A stretch of DNA of 64,000 bases, taken from the NCBI RefSeq assembly GCF_003268475.1, contig NZ_MCIF01000002.1:4448303-4512302 (forward strand), written 5' to 3'. Positions 18,814 to 27,936 of this stretch are shown piece by piece. The notes below the pieces were generated by a model. It searched no databases and was not told the origin of the DNA. It worked only from the letters and a program-made list of their open reading frames with translations. Numbering within the stretch: the stretch's first letter is position 1; every line of letters starts with the position of its first letter. The translations under genes were made by a program, and so were the position numbers. Source of the DNA: Thermogemmatispora tikiterensis (lineage in GTDB: Bacteria; Chloroflexota; Ktedonobacteria; Ktedonobacterales; Ktedonobacteraceae).

Positions 18814-19905
18814 ATGCAGACTGAACAAGAGCATCACTCGCAGGTGGAAGGCGCAGGGCCGGCGGCTGCGACGGGCCTGGCTCGCTTCCTGGCTGCCTGT
18901 CGCAGAGAGCAGCCGGACGCGACCCCGGTCTGGTTTATGCGTCAGGCCGGGCGCTGCCTCGCCGAGTACCGTGAGCTGCGCAAGCGCTACGATATCCTCA
19001 CGATGGCCAAGACGCCCGAGCTGTGTGCGCAGGTGACCCTGATGCCGGTCGAGCAGCTCGGCGTTGATGCGGCGGTCCTCTATGCCGACATTATGCTGCC
19101 GATGGAGGGCATGGGGGTCTCGCTGGAGATTCAGCCTGAGATTGGCCCCATTATTCATCACCCGATTCGCACGCTGAGCGATGTGGCGGCCCTGCAGGTG
19201 CGCGAGCCGGAGGAGGCCACGCCCTTTGTTCTGGAGGCGGTGCGCCTGGTGCGGCGCGAGCTGGAGGGGAAGAAGGCGGTGATCGGCTTCTCGGGAGCGC
19301 CCTTTACCCTGGCCTGTTATTTGATCGAGGGGCGCCCGTCGCGCGACTATACCCAGGCCAAGGCGGTGATGTACGGGCAGCCGGCCCTCTGGCATGCCTT
19401 GATGGAGAAGCTGACCGAGGTGGTGACGCGCTATCTGCTCGGGCAGATCCGCGCCGGGGTGACGGCGGTCCAGCTCTTCGATAGCTGGGTGGGAGCGCTC
19501 GGGCCAGAGGCCTATCGGCGCTATGTGCTCCCGTACAGCCAGCGCATCTTTGCGGCAGTCAAGGAGACGGGTACGCCGAGCATTCATTTCGGGACGGGCA
19601 ACGCCGCGCTGTTGGAGCTGCTGGCCGAGGCGGGTGGCGATGTGATCAGCGTGGACTGGCGGGTCAATCTTGATGCAGCCTGGGAGCGCATTGGCTACGA
19701 GCGCGGTATCCAGGGCAATCTTGATCCGGTGCTGCTCCTGGCGCCCTGGGAGATTCTTGAAGAGGGGGCGCGCGACGTGCTGCGTCGGGCCGCTGGCCGG
19801 CCTGGCCACATTTTTAATCTGGGGCATGGCGTGCCGGCGGAGGCCGATCCCTCTGTACTGCGCCGGCTCGTCGATTTTGTGCATGAGGAGACGCGTCGCC
19901 GCTGA
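18814..19905 (+). CDS. hemE: uroporphyrinogen decarboxylase
   Basis: 363 residues. It removes four carboxyl groups from uroporphyrinogen III to give coproporphyrinogen III. The family signature PVWFMRQAGRCLAEYRELR is at about residues 35-54, with the catalytic Asp expected in YADIMLPMEGMG. GFSGAPFTLACYLIEGRPSR and the late block HFGTGNAALLELLAEAGGDVISVDWR are also typical. The N-terminal ~25 residues before the conserved core are non-conserved. There is no strong SD near the ATG. It lies 224 bp upstream of the ferrochelatase gene on the same strand. Confidence 0.96.
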   Translation: MQTEQEHHSQVEGAGPAAATGLARFLAACRREQPDATPVWFMRQAGRCLAEYRELRKRYDILTMAKTPELCAQVTLMPVEQLGVDAAVLYADIMLPMEGMGVSLEIQPEIGPIIHHPIRTLSDVAALQVREPEEATPFVLEAVRLVRRELEGKKAVIGFSGAPFTLACYLIEGRPSRDYTQAKAVMYGQPALWHALMEKLTEVVTRYLLGQIRAGVTAVQLFDSWVGALGPEAYRRYVLPYSQRIFAAVKETGTPSIHFGTGNAALLELLAEAGGDVISVDWRVNLDAAWERIGYERGIQGNLDPVLLLAPWEILEEGARDVLRRAAGRPGHIFNLGHGVPAEADPSVLRRLVDFVHEETRRR

Positions 19906-19911
19906 CGAGAA

Positions 19912-19932
19912 CCTGACCTGACCTGATCTGAC
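19912..19932. repeat. short CCTGA repeat between hemE and hemH
   Basis: Four CCTGA/TCTGA pentanucleotide units just after the hemE stop codon. Confidence 0.5.
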
Positions 19933-20129
19933 CGACCCGGGCGCTGCCGCCTGGGGGCAGAGGTTCAGCGGCTCACTTCCCACTGGTCGCGCTCCTGGTT
20001 TCCCGGTCGACAGTCGGCTGATGAGCGCTGCGGCAAGAGGTCGCTCAAGGCTCCCGACTGTCTGAGGCCGGCACTGAATGATGAGAGAGCTGAGACTGAT
20101 CTCAAGAGAAGAGTGAGGGATAGACTGCG

Positions 20130-21113
20130 ATGGAGAGCGTCAAGCGTGTCGGCGTGGTCTTGATGACCTATGGCTCGCCGGCCACTCTCGATGATGTTGA
20201 GACCTATATGACGAATGTGCGTGGAGGGCGCAAGCCCGAGCCGGAGCTGGTTGAGGAGTTTCGGCGCCGCTACGAGCTGATCGGAGGTTCGCCGCTGATT
20301 CGCATTACGCAGCAGCAGGCGGCGGCCCTGGAGGAGGAGCTGAATCGGCGCCATCCGGCGGGGCCGCGCTTTCAGGTGGTGGCGGGGATGCGCTTCTCGC
20401 CGCCGTTTGTGGCCGATGTGGTGCCCGAGGCGGCGGCGGACGCTCAGGCGCTGATCGGCCTGATCATGTCGCCGCAGTATTCGCCGATTATTATGGGCGG
20501 CTATATTCAGGCGCTCACGGAGGCGGCGGCGCGCCTGGGGCGCTCTGATCTGCTGGTGAAGGTGGCTGAGGACTGGCATCTGCAGCCTGATTTTATCGAG
20601 GCGCTGGCGGGACGGGTGCGCCAGGCGCTGGATCGCTTCCCGCCGGAGGTGCGTGCGCGGGTGCCGGTGCTCTTTACGGCCCATAGTATGCCGAAGCGCG
20701 TGGTGGATGGCGAGCCGGGCTACATTGCGGCCCTCAAGGAGACGGCGGCAGCCGTGGCCGAGCGGGTGGGTCTGCCGTCTGAGCGCTGGCTCTTCTGCTA
20801 CCAGAGCGCCGGGCATACGCCGGAGGAGTGGCTGAAGCCGGATTTCGCCGATGTGATGCCGGAGCTGAAGGCGGCGGGCCATACGCATGTTTTGATGGCG
20901 CCGGTGCAGTTTCTGGCTGACCATCTGGAGATCCTCTACGATATCGATGTGGGAGCGCGGGAGCAGGCCGAGCAGGCCGGACTGCAGTTCGCGCGCATCG
21001 AGTCGCTGAATGTAGAGCCGCACTTTATTGCGGCGCTGGCGGCGGTGGTGGAGGAGACATTGCGCGCGGCGCTGGCCGGGCTGCCGTCGACGTCTCAGGC
21101 TCGGGTGGGCTGA
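20130..21113 (+). CDS. hemH: ferrochelatase
   Basis: 327 residues. It inserts ferrous iron into the tetrapyrrole ring at the end of haem synthesis. Recognisable blocks: VGVVLMTYGSPATLDDVETYM at the N-terminus, RRRYELIGGSPL, the active-site His in LFTAHSMPKR (about residue 190) and the conserved Glu region near the C-terminus. The sequence does not say whether the substrate is protoporphyrin IX or coproporphyrin III (the CpfC route). It is paired with hemE, but the 224-bp gap may hold a separate promoter. Confidence 0.93.
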   Translation: MESVKRVGVVLMTYGSPATLDDVETYMTNVRGGRKPEPELVEEFRRRYELIGGSPLIRITQQQAAALEEELNRRHPAGPRFQVVAGMRFSPPFVADVVPEAAADAQALIGLIMSPQYSPIIMGGYIQALTEAAARLGRSDLLVKVAEDWHLQPDFIEALAGRVRQALDRFPPEVRARVPVLFTAHSMPKRVVDGEPGYIAALKETAAAVAERVGLPSERWLFCYQSAGHTPEEWLKPDFADVMPELKAAGHTHVLMAPVQFLADHLEILYDIDVGAREQAEQAGLQFARIESLNVEPHFIAALAAVVEETLRAALAGLPSTSQARVG

Positions 21114-21461
21114 GTCTGACTGACTGTGTGGCTGTTGTGGATGAGCCGGGTCATCGCAGCCAGGCGGAGCGTCACTGCGTCAGGCTTGCCTGATTGCTGG
21201 CTGGCTTGACGCTCTGCAGGCGCTCTTTGCTGGTGTGTGGCCCGCCTCCTTCCTCTGTCGGTTCATCCTGGCTGACGGGGCGGGGCGGCGATCCTGGTGG
21301 CCGGCGGCGATCAGCCTCTGCTGATGATGGGGCGATGAGAAAGGGCGATGGGAGGAGACGGCTGGTGCGTAGCCGCTGCCCATCGCCCTCGGCTCAAGGG
21401 ATAGAGAGGTCCAGGGACGAGATCACCCGCGGAATCGAAAAGGAAAGGAATGAACAATCTG
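21114..21461. other. gene-free spacer after hemH
   Basis: Convergent-gene spacer with short CTGACTGACTG sequence at its start and a GGGCGATGGG...CCCATCGCCC inverted repeat (about 21344-21353 and 21380-21389) that could act as a 3'-end hairpin. No gene seen. Confidence 0.5.
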
Positions 21462-22229
21462 CTAGGAACTGGCGGCCTGACCCACTGGCTCGCTCTCTTG
21501 ACTGGCCAGGCTCTCCGCCGCCAGGAAATACTGGCCCTCGACCAGGCTGCCATCGGGACGGACATGGATGAGGCCACGATAGTGGCCATGAACGAGGGTC
21601 AGGCCCGTGGGCAGAGGCTGCAAGGTCCGCAATTTGACCCAGGGCGCCAGTTGGCGTAACCACTCCTGGGCCAGGGCCTGCGCTTCTTGCTCGTCGGCGG
21701 CATAGAAGAGATAGAGCAGGTCGGAGGTCGATCCGGCGCTGCTGGCCAGCAGCCAGAGTGTCTTGGACTCATCCGGCTCGTCCTCGTCACGCGCTCCACG
21801 CTCCTGAATGGCCGGCAGCGGCTCCGTCTCCCCGCCTTCCTCGCTGCGCAGCGCCAGGGGGTGACCAGCCTGCTCCAGACGCACCGCCTCTGTTGAGGGG
21901 GCGGCTATAGTCGCCGCCGCCGCTTCCTCCGCTGCCGCTGGGGCCTGCCCCTGGCTCTGGTCCTGGCTCTGGTCCTGCCCCTGCCCCTGGCTTCCCGCTC
22001 GCTCCGGCAGCAGGCTCTCGCCACGCTCAAAGACCTCAAAGACCAGCTCCAGCGCCTGCTCCGGCCCCACCAGCTCGCAGAGCCGCTGATGATAACGCTC
22101 CATGTTGCGCAGGCGAGCCTCGATAAAGGCATGCTTCGACCAGCCGATCGCCGGCGCGTAGAGCGCTCGCCGCCCGGCAATGTACTCCTCTTCCAGCCGC
22201 TTGCGCAGCTCCGCTACTTCACTCACCAT
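21462..22229 (-). CDS. hypothetical protein with GQ/DQ-rich linker
   Basis: 255 residues from ATG 22229; a longer frame exists but AAAGGAG lies upstream of this ATG. The N-terminal ~75 residues are helical (VAELRKRLEEEYIAGRRALY, ERYHQRLCELVG). A Gly/Gln/Asp/Ser repeat (GSQGQGQDQSQDQSQGQ) and Ala-rich stretch form a linker. The C-terminal ~90 residues look alpha/beta (TLWLLASSAGSTSDLLYLFY, GLTLVHGHYRGLIHVRPDG). I do not recognise a family. It is divergent from the regulator gene at 22731. Confidence 0.7.
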   Translation of the reverse strand: MVSEVAELRKRLEEEYIAGRRALYAPAIGWSKHAFIEARLRNMERYHQRLCELVGPEQALELVFEVFERGESLLPERAGSQGQGQDQSQDQSQGQAPAAAEEAAAATIAAPSTEAVRLEQAGHPLALRSEEGGETEPLPAIQERGARDEDEPDESKTLWLLASSAGSTSDLLYLFYAADEQEAQALAQEWLRQLAPWVKLRTLQPLPTGLTLVHGHYRGLIHVRPDGSLVEGQYFLAAESLASQESEPVGQAASS

Positions 22230-22414
22230 CTCGCAAGTGCTTCTCCTTTCTCTTTTCTTGGCTTGCCTTGTCATTCACTGACCCTTGCGGGCTACCCTCT
22301 TTTTTTCAGTTCCAGCTCTTAGTATAGAACATCTTTGAGATTTTTGCAATGCTTAGAGATGACTAGAAATGAAGAGAATTAACCAGGAAGGAATAGGCAA
22401 GCAAACGGTAACGC

Positions 22415-22444
22415 TTGTTTTGAAGCGCCTTCGTGGCCTATACT
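22415..22444 (+). promoter_or_regulatory. promoter for the HTH regulator gene
   Basis: TTGTTT (22415-22420), 18-bp spacer, TATACT (22439-22444). The leader to the ATG at 22731 would be about 280 nt and carries the GTGCA array. Confidence 0.5.
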
Positions 22445-22460
22445 TAGGGAAGTATTGAAG

Positions 22461-22506
22461 AGTGCACAAGCGTGCAGAGAGCGGAATGTTAGTGCATGTA
22501 CGTGCA
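22461..22506. promoter_or_regulatory. helically phased GTGCA repeat array, candidate operator
   Basis: The hexamer (A/C)GTGCA occurs at 22461, 22471, 22491 and 22501, i.e. at spacings of 10, 20 and 10 bp, so all copies face the same side of the helix. The array begins 17 bp downstream of the TATACT element, a place where a bound protein would block initiation or escape. The adjacent gene encodes a DNA-binding protein, an obvious candidate ligand. Confidence 0.5.
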
Positions 22507-22730
22507 TGTAGTCACGGGATTCCGAGGGACGAGTAGAACCTTGGCCAACTATGGAGACCGCAATACTGAGGATGGGAGTACCACTGTCCTATTGCTCAGG
22601 CCAAGGGTCTTCACACTGTTTCAGAAAACGCGCTGTCTGCCTGTCATGATGAGAGGCTCTCTGCATTGCCTGGAGATCAGGCGCGGATATGAGAGGCTTT
22701 CTGACTGTCTCAAGAGGTAGAGGGTCATAC

Positions 22731-22982
22731 ATGTGTGAAGGTTTAATGACTGCAAAAGAGGCTGCCGATTACATGCGGGTGAGCGTGCGTACAATCCGCG
22801 ATTGGGTCAAAAAGGGTCTCATTCCAGTAGTGCCTGTTGGTGCGCAGGAGTATCGCTTTACAAAGAAGGACCTGGACCACTATATCGAAACGCAGCGGCA
22901 AATTTGGCAGCCACGTCGCCGTCGCAGCACTGGCTCAAGGGGGAGGAGCAACAGCAGCCTCCCTGAGCAAGATGATGCTTGA
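22731..22982 (+). CDS. excisionase/MerR-type HTH DNA-binding protein
   Basis: 83 residues from ATG 22731. The winged-helix 'excisionase family' domain occupies residues ~5-60: LMTAKEAADYMRVSVRTIRDWVKKGLIPVVPVGAQ then the wing YRFTKKDLDHYI. A basic tail (QPRRRRSTGSRGRSNSS) may add DNA contacts. Such proteins act as small repressors, recombination directionality factors, or regulators of neighbouring systems. There is no integrase nearby. It faces the fused R-M gene, with 25 bp between the two stop codons, and its own leader carries a phased repeat, which suggests autoregulation. Confidence 0.85.
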   Translation: MCEGLMTAKEAADYMRVSVRTIRDWVKKGLIPVVPVGAQEYRFTKKDLDHYIETQRQIWQPRRRRSTGSRGRSNSSLPEQDDA

Positions 22983-23007
22983 TGCTGTCTGATCAGCTAA
23001 GCAGCTC

Positions 23008-26000
23008 TCACCACTCGCCGTAGCGATAGCGGGTTTCTTCTTCGATCAGGGTGCGTTCTGGCTGATCGAGGGCGAAGGCGTCGTAGACGGCGTTGTTGAG
23101 AGCGGTCTCCAGGTGGACGATCTCGGCGGTGAGCTGTTCGATTGCCTGGCGGCGCTCGGAGAGCAGCTCCTCCCACTCGTCGCGATCCTTGAGGGGGATG
23201 TCGCGTTTGAAGCTGCGGCGCAGCTCTTCGCGGAAGGTGTCGAAGGGGAGCGTCCACCACTCCTGGAGGCGCTCGCTCAGCCTGGTCTGGCCGGCGCCCA
23301 GGTCTTGGATGATACGTTGGGTGGTGCGGCGCCGCAGGCTATAGCGCTGTTGGGCCACCTCGGTGAGCTGCCGGGCCAGGGCGCCGATCCTCTGGCGCTG
23401 CTCCTCGCTCAGCTCGGGAATGGGCAGGCGCTCAATGTATTGTATCTTTTGCTGGTAAATCATCAGCCCTTCTCGCTCGGCGAGTGGAGCGCAGAGATTT
23501 GAGATACAGAACCAGATCACGCGTGATTGGAGAAGGCCCAGAAGCGAGAAATCTATAGCTTCCAGGATAAAGCCTTTATCATTGCAGAAGTAGCCCTTCT
23601 CATCCCAGGAGAAACGCGGGTACTTGGCCATGTCAGGCCAGAAGACTTTCGTCGTCTCAAATTCCTGATAGTAATCAATCGCATCTTGTATCTCATACCA
23701 CCGGTATGAGCCTGGCTTACGGCCCGGCCAGGGGCGACGCGGGTCCCAGTCTGCCGGACGTGGCTCCAGCCGCTCGCGGAACTGCTCCAGGTGAGCCTTG
23801 ATGGCTGGATACGCATCGATGTCGATGCCGCGGCGAGCGAAAATCAGCCAGCGGCCCTCGTTCTCCTGGTACCAGGGGCGCAGGTCCTCGCCGCGCACCA
23901 GCGGCTTGAGCAGGGCCGCGCTGGCCGGATCGGCCTGCACCAGGCGCTCGCGCGTCGCCGTATCCACAATGAAGGCCTCGTTCAGGCCCGTCACCACCCC
24001 GCGATACATGCGTCCGGCCACCACCTCCTTCAGCGGCCTCCCGCTGGTCAGCAGGCGTTCGAAGAGGCGGCGCGAGGCATCGCTGCGGAGCTGCCAGCCG
24101 CTATCGGGCTGATCGCCGATCGTCACCGCAAAGCGCAGCTCCTCCAGGCGGCGGGCGAAATCCCTGACCCCCTCGCTGCGCGTGAAGACCGCCACCTGGG
24201 CCTGGCTCCCTGGCGGCGGCGGCGCCTTGCGCACCATCTGGATGGCCGGGCTGAGGTCCGGTGCATCGGCGAAGATGCGCGTATTGCCCAGATCGATCAG
24301 CTCCTCGACCGTCGTCTGCGTCCGCAGGAACTGGCGCAGGGCCGTTGCATAATTGGCGCGCAGCCAGCTATTGCTACTGATATAGGCCAGACGGCCCCCC
24401 GGACGCAGCAGGCGCAGGCCCTGCGCAAAGAAATAGACAAAGAGATCGGCCTGCCCGTGGTAGACGGGATAATGCGCCTGGAAGAAGGGCTTATCCTCTC
24501 CCAGCTTCTCCTGACGCACATAGGGAGGATTGCCGATCACCACATCGAAACCGGCCTGCTCGCCCAGCGGGCGGCCATCGGGAGCAAAGAAGACCTCGGG
24601 AAACTCCAGCTCCCAATGGAAGAAGAGGCGGCGCTGGCTCAGGGTATGGGCGGCATCCAGCAATTCCAGCGCCTGCCGCTCATACTCATAGGCTTCTGGC
24701 TTCCCCACCGCATAGGCCGTCAGCCAGCCCCACCAGCCTTCCTTAACCTCCACCCCATAGAAGAGGGCCGTCGCCAGATCCAGAATCCCCTGATACTTCG
24801 CAATAAAGTGGCTGCGCAGGCGCTCGTAGACCTCCTCCTGACGGCGCACCTCGGCCAGCGAGCGCCCCTCAGTCCCCTCGATCTCGCTGATCCACTGCAG
24901 CGCCTCCCCCACTCCTGTGCGGAACTCCTCGTCTTCCAGCAGCACCAGCTGCAGCGGCTGCGGCTCCTCCCCGGCTGACCCCGTGCCAGCCTCGCCGTTC
25001 GAGCCTGCCGCGTTGCCCGCGCTGGAGGCTGGTGCCGGCGTGCTCCGGGCCTGCCCATTCCCCGGGCGGCTGCGGCCCCGGCGGCCATTGGCGCTCGACT
25101 CAGCGCCTGCCGGCTCCTCCAGGCGGCCTGCCAGTGGATGGCGTCCCGCCGCCGCCTCGGCCAGCCATGACCCCACCAGGGCATTGCCCGGGCGCAGGTG
25201 GTGGTCCAGAAAGCTCAGCGGATACTCGCGGGCCGCCGTCGCCAGCCAGAGCGACAGCTTCGCCAGCTCCACCGCCAGCGGATTCAGATCCACCCCATAG
25301 AGGCACTGCTGCACCACGCGCCGCTTCCAATAGACCACATCCGTCTCGCCCGTCTTCTCCTCTGGCACGGCGCCCAGCTCCACCAGCGAGCGCGCCAGAA
25401 ACTCCAGCGCCTCCACCAGAAAATGGCCGCTGCCCATCGCCGGATCGAGCACATTGATCCCCAGCACTGCCGCGATGCGCTCCTCCTGCGAGCGTGCCCC
25501 GCGCAGCGCCTCATCGAGAACCGGCTGCAGCGTGCGCTCCACCATATACTTGACCACAAAATCCGGCGTATAGTAGCTGCCCGTCAGCTTCCGCTGGCCG
25601 CTATCGGTCACCAGATAGACTTCGCCCGGCTCATAGCGGCGGGCGACGGCGCGGCCATTGACCTGAGAGAGCGGCACCACCTCGCTCGTCGCCTGCAGCT
25701 CGGCCATTGGCTCCTCGGCCACATAGAGCGTATACTCCAGCAGCCCCTCGTAGATCGTCCCCAGGTGGCGCTCCGACAGATCGCGGTAATCGATCGGCAC
25801 CTTGCGGCTGCGATCGTGTGGATCGGGCGCATAGGCCAGCAGCTCCAGGGCCTGACAGAGGGCCTCGTCGCCGACCGCGTACTGCTGCAGGAAAGGCGCC
25901 TTCTGCGGATCGAAGAGGCCACCATCGAAGACACTGACCCCCATCAGGCGATTGCCCGCATGCAGGCTCTCGAAGAGCGTCTTCAAATGGGCCCAGACCA

Positions 26001-27063
26001 GGGCCACATTGGAGAGCGCCGTCTTCTCCTGCAGCAGGCGCGAGGCCTGCTGTGCCAGCATCCGCAGGCTGAAGCGCCTGCTATAGATCGTGCCGCTCTC
26101 CACCGGCAGCAACTGGCGGGCCTCCGCATAGAAGATAAAGAGCAGGCGGTAGAGCAGGATCAGCGCATGCTCATAGACCAGGCGGCGGTTCTCCGGCGTT
26201 GGGGCCAGCTCATTGCGCGGAAACTGGAAGAGGCCTTGAGCGATCAGGCGCAGGGCATCGTAGACCTGCTCGCGCAGATTCTCGCGCACGCGCTGGGCCG
26301 ACTCGCTGCTGGCCGTCAGCAGCTGATCCAGCGAGAGGGGCGAGAGAGGGTTGAATGCCTCTGCGCGGAAGAACGCGTAGAAATAGAGGAACTGCTGAGG
26401 GTCACCATTCTCCAGAAGCTCGGGCAGGTCGACCTCGTAGAAGACATCCAGCTTATGGGCGGTTGAGCGATGGTAGAGGCGCCATTTGCGACCATTGGTC
26501 AGCAGGCCCCAGGGCAGGCCGCTATGCAGCATATAAAAGAAGATCTGCCAGGAAGGATTTTTATTCGAGAAGGCCTCTGAAGCTGAGCGGGCCATCTGAT
26601 CGAGGGGGCGGTCCCAATACTTGGCATCGCCGACGGCGAGCGCCCCGCGCTCCGAGGCCTGTTCATCGAGAGGGAGGCCCTGGCAGGCCACGCGTGCGGT
26701 TTCCGAAGCAAAAAAGACATAGTCAGGTTTCTGCACGCCGCCGGGCACCTGGAGCGACGGCTGCACCGTAAAGATATGGCCCAGCGCCTCCAGCACCGGC
26801 TGAATCCATTCATGTTCCGTCTGAGCCTCGTTGGCTGTCTTCTGCAGCGGGCGGAAACGCTCATAGCGCTGGCGCAGTTCTTGTTGCACGCGCTCCGCCC
26901 TGGGGATCAGCGCCTGCCACTCGGGCTGATTGGGAAGCACCTCATCGAGGAAGTAGTCGGAGAAGAGGCGCTGATTATTATGGCGAGCGATCAGCGGCAA
27001 CTGCCTTGCCTCGGGCACCTGACCAGACCCCCTCTTGTTCGGAACTAACGACGGAGAGGCCAC
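23008..27063 (-). CDS. fused restriction endonuclease-DNA methyltransferase (Type IIG/IIL-like, Eco57I-type)
   Basis: 1351 residues, single polypeptide. The N-terminus has a PD-(D/E)xK-like nuclease pattern: EHEW (~83), KPDYVFF (~112-118) and AVGDAKYW (~143-150). A long helical connector follows. The gamma-type adenine methyltransferase has motif I LDPAMGSGHFL (~540) and motif IV NPPYVRQ (~844). The C-terminal ~330 residues fit a TaqI-like specificity domain with a terminal coiled coil. One chain would both methylate and cleave, so no partner gene is needed. A Gly/Ser/Ala-rich insert (~640-710) splits the methyltransferase. PglX of BREX is an alternative, but the nuclease motif argues against it. 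Confidence 0.85.
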   Translation of the reverse strand: MASPSLVPNKRGSGQVPEARQLPLIARHNNQRLFSDYFLDEVLPNQPEWQALIPRAERVQQELRQRYERFRPLQKTANEAQTEHEWIQPVLEALGHIFTVQPSLQVPGGVQKPDYVFFASETARVACQGLPLDEQASERGALAVGDAKYWDRPLDQMARSASEAFSNKNPSWQIFFYMLHSGLPWGLLTNGRKWRLYHRSTAHKLDVFYEVDLPELLENGDPQQFLYFYAFFRAEAFNPLSPLSLDQLLTASSESAQRVRENLREQVYDALRLIAQGLFQFPRNELAPTPENRRLVYEHALILLYRLLFIFYAEARQLLPVESGTIYSRRFSLRMLAQQASRLLQEKTALSNVALVWAHLKTLFESLHAGNRLMGVSVFDGGLFDPQKAPFLQQYAVGDEALCQALELLAYAPDPHDRSRKVPIDYRDLSERHLGTIYEGLLEYTLYVAEEPMAELQATSEVVPLSQVNGRAVARRYEPGEVYLVTDSGQRKLTGSYYTPDFVVKYMVERTLQPVLDEALRGARSQEERIAAVLGINVLDPAMGSGHFLVEALEFLARSLVELGAVPEEKTGETDVVYWKRRVVQQCLYGVDLNPLAVELAKLSLWLATAAREYPLSFLDHHLRPGNALVGSWLAEAAAGRHPLAGRLEEPAGAESSANGRRGRSRPGNGQARSTPAPASSAGNAAGSNGEAGTGSAGEEPQPLQLVLLEDEEFRTGVGEALQWISEIEGTEGRSLAEVRRQEEVYERLRSHFIAKYQGILDLATALFYGVEVKEGWWGWLTAYAVGKPEAYEYERQALELLDAAHTLSQRRLFFHWELEFPEVFFAPDGRPLGEQAGFDVVIGNPPYVRQEKLGEDKPFFQAHYPVYHGQADLFVYFFAQGLRLLRPGGRLAYISSNSWLRANYATALRQFLRTQTTVEELIDLGNTRIFADAPDLSPAIQMVRKAPPPPGSQAQVAVFTRSEGVRDFARRLEELRFAVTIGDQPDSGWQLRSDASRRLFERLLTSGRPLKEVVAGRMYRGVVTGLNEAFIVDTATRERLVQADPASAALLKPLVRGEDLRPWYQENEGRWLIFARRGIDIDAYPAIKAHLEQFRERLEPRPADWDPRRPWPGRKPGSYRWYEIQDAIDYYQEFETTKVFWPDMAKYPRFSWDEKGYFCNDKGFILEAIDFSLLGLLQSRVIWFCISNLCAPLAEREGLMIYQQKIQYIERLPIPELSEEQRQRIGALARQLTEVAQQRYSLRRRTTQRIIQDLGAGQTRLSERLQEWWTLPFDTFREELRRSFKRDIPLKDRDEWEELLSERRQAIEQLTAEIVHLETALNNAVYDAFALDQPERTLIEEETRYRYGEW

Positions 27064-27099
27064 CTCGCTGACCAGCTAAGGTATGCGGCTTAGTACGTT

Positions 27100-27128
27100 A
27101 CTATAGCACAACAGAAGCGTGAGGGCAA
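27100..27128 (-). promoter_or_regulatory. promoter of the fused R-M gene
   Basis: Read on the minus strand: TTGCCC (27123-27128), 17-bp spacer, TATAGT (27100-27105) preceded by TGC. It lies about 40 bp upstream of the ATG. Confidence 0.6.
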
Positions 27129-27253
27129 GAAGCCGGCGGCGGGAGGCGCTGCTCTGGTCGCGAATCTTAGGCCGGAGGCGGTCAGGAAGCGCCAGCGTGC
27201 AGCGCCGCGAGCCGCGAGCGCGCCGGGTGCCCGGGTGCTGGCCCTGCCCTTGT

Positions 27254-27757
27254 TCACGTTCCCTGAAGGGTAGCGAGCGTCTCCTTGAGCTGACGATAGA
27301 CATTATCGAGATGCTCGGGGATCACCTTCACATCGGCGATCACCGGCATAAAATTCGTATCGCCGAGCCAGCGCGGCACCACGTGCAGATGCATATGGTC
27401 GGCGAAGCCGGCGCCGGCCACCTTCCCCTCATTGATCCCCAGATTGAAGCCATCGGGGGCCATCAGCTTGCGCAGCGCGCGCAGAGCCAGTTGGGCCTGA
27501 GCCATCAGCTCGCCGAGCGTCTCCGCCTCCAGCTCTGTAATGCTGGGCACGTGGCGGTAAGGGGCGATCATCAGATGGCCGTTATTGTAAGGATAGAGAT
27601 TGAGCATCATAAAGCAGCGCTCGCCGCGGTAGACGATATGGTTGCGAGCATCGTCGTGGGCGGCGGGCTTGCTACAAAAGATGCACTCATCGGACTTCGC
27701 CTGTTGGTCCTTTGGCGTAATGTACGCCATGCGCCAGGGAGCCCATAAATTTTCCAT
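27254..27757 (-). CDS. HIT family hydrolase (Ap4A phosphorylase/Fhit-like)
   Basis: 167 residues from ATG 27757 (MENLWAPWRMAYI, the usual start of this subfamily). Two Cys (CIFCSKP) near residue 23 with later His may bind zinc. GHLMIAPYRHV precedes the catalytic histidine triad HMHLHVVPRW (about residues 118-127). These enzymes split nucleotide phosphoramidates or dinucleoside polyphosphates such as Ap4A. The frame continues upstream past the promoter, so the longer start is rejected. Confidence 0.92.
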   Translation of the reverse strand: MENLWAPWRMAYITPKDQQAKSDECIFCSKPAAHDDARNHIVYRGERCFMMLNLYPYNNGHLMIAPYRHVPSITELEAETLGELMAQAQLALRALRKLMAPDGFNLGINEGKVAGAGFADHMHLHVVPRWLGDTNFMPVIADVKVIPEHLDNVYRQLKETLATLQGT

Positions 27758-27853
27758 GCGCGCAGTTCTCCTTGCTGAATCTGGATAAGAAGGAGCAGGG
27801 CAAGGGCAGCGCAGGCGACAAATGAGCTGCACCTGCTTGCCTGGGCGAAGACG

Positions 27854-27883
27854 AGTATAGCAGGAGGAAAAGAGGAAGGTCAA
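27854..27883 (-). promoter_or_regulatory. promoter of the HIT gene
   Basis: Read on the minus strand: TTGACC (27878-27883), 18-bp spacer, TATACT (27854-27859) preceded by TGC. About 97 bp upstream of the ATG. Confidence 0.7.
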
Positions 27884-27936
27884 TCTATCTGTCGGGAGCG
27901 CAAGTGCCAGTCAAGGGGGGCGCGAGCGGGGCGAGG

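Noticed and set aside
22496..22720. 74-codon frame in the leader of the HTH gene
   Set aside because: It covers the GTGCA array and has no RBS; regulatory DNA is the simpler reading.
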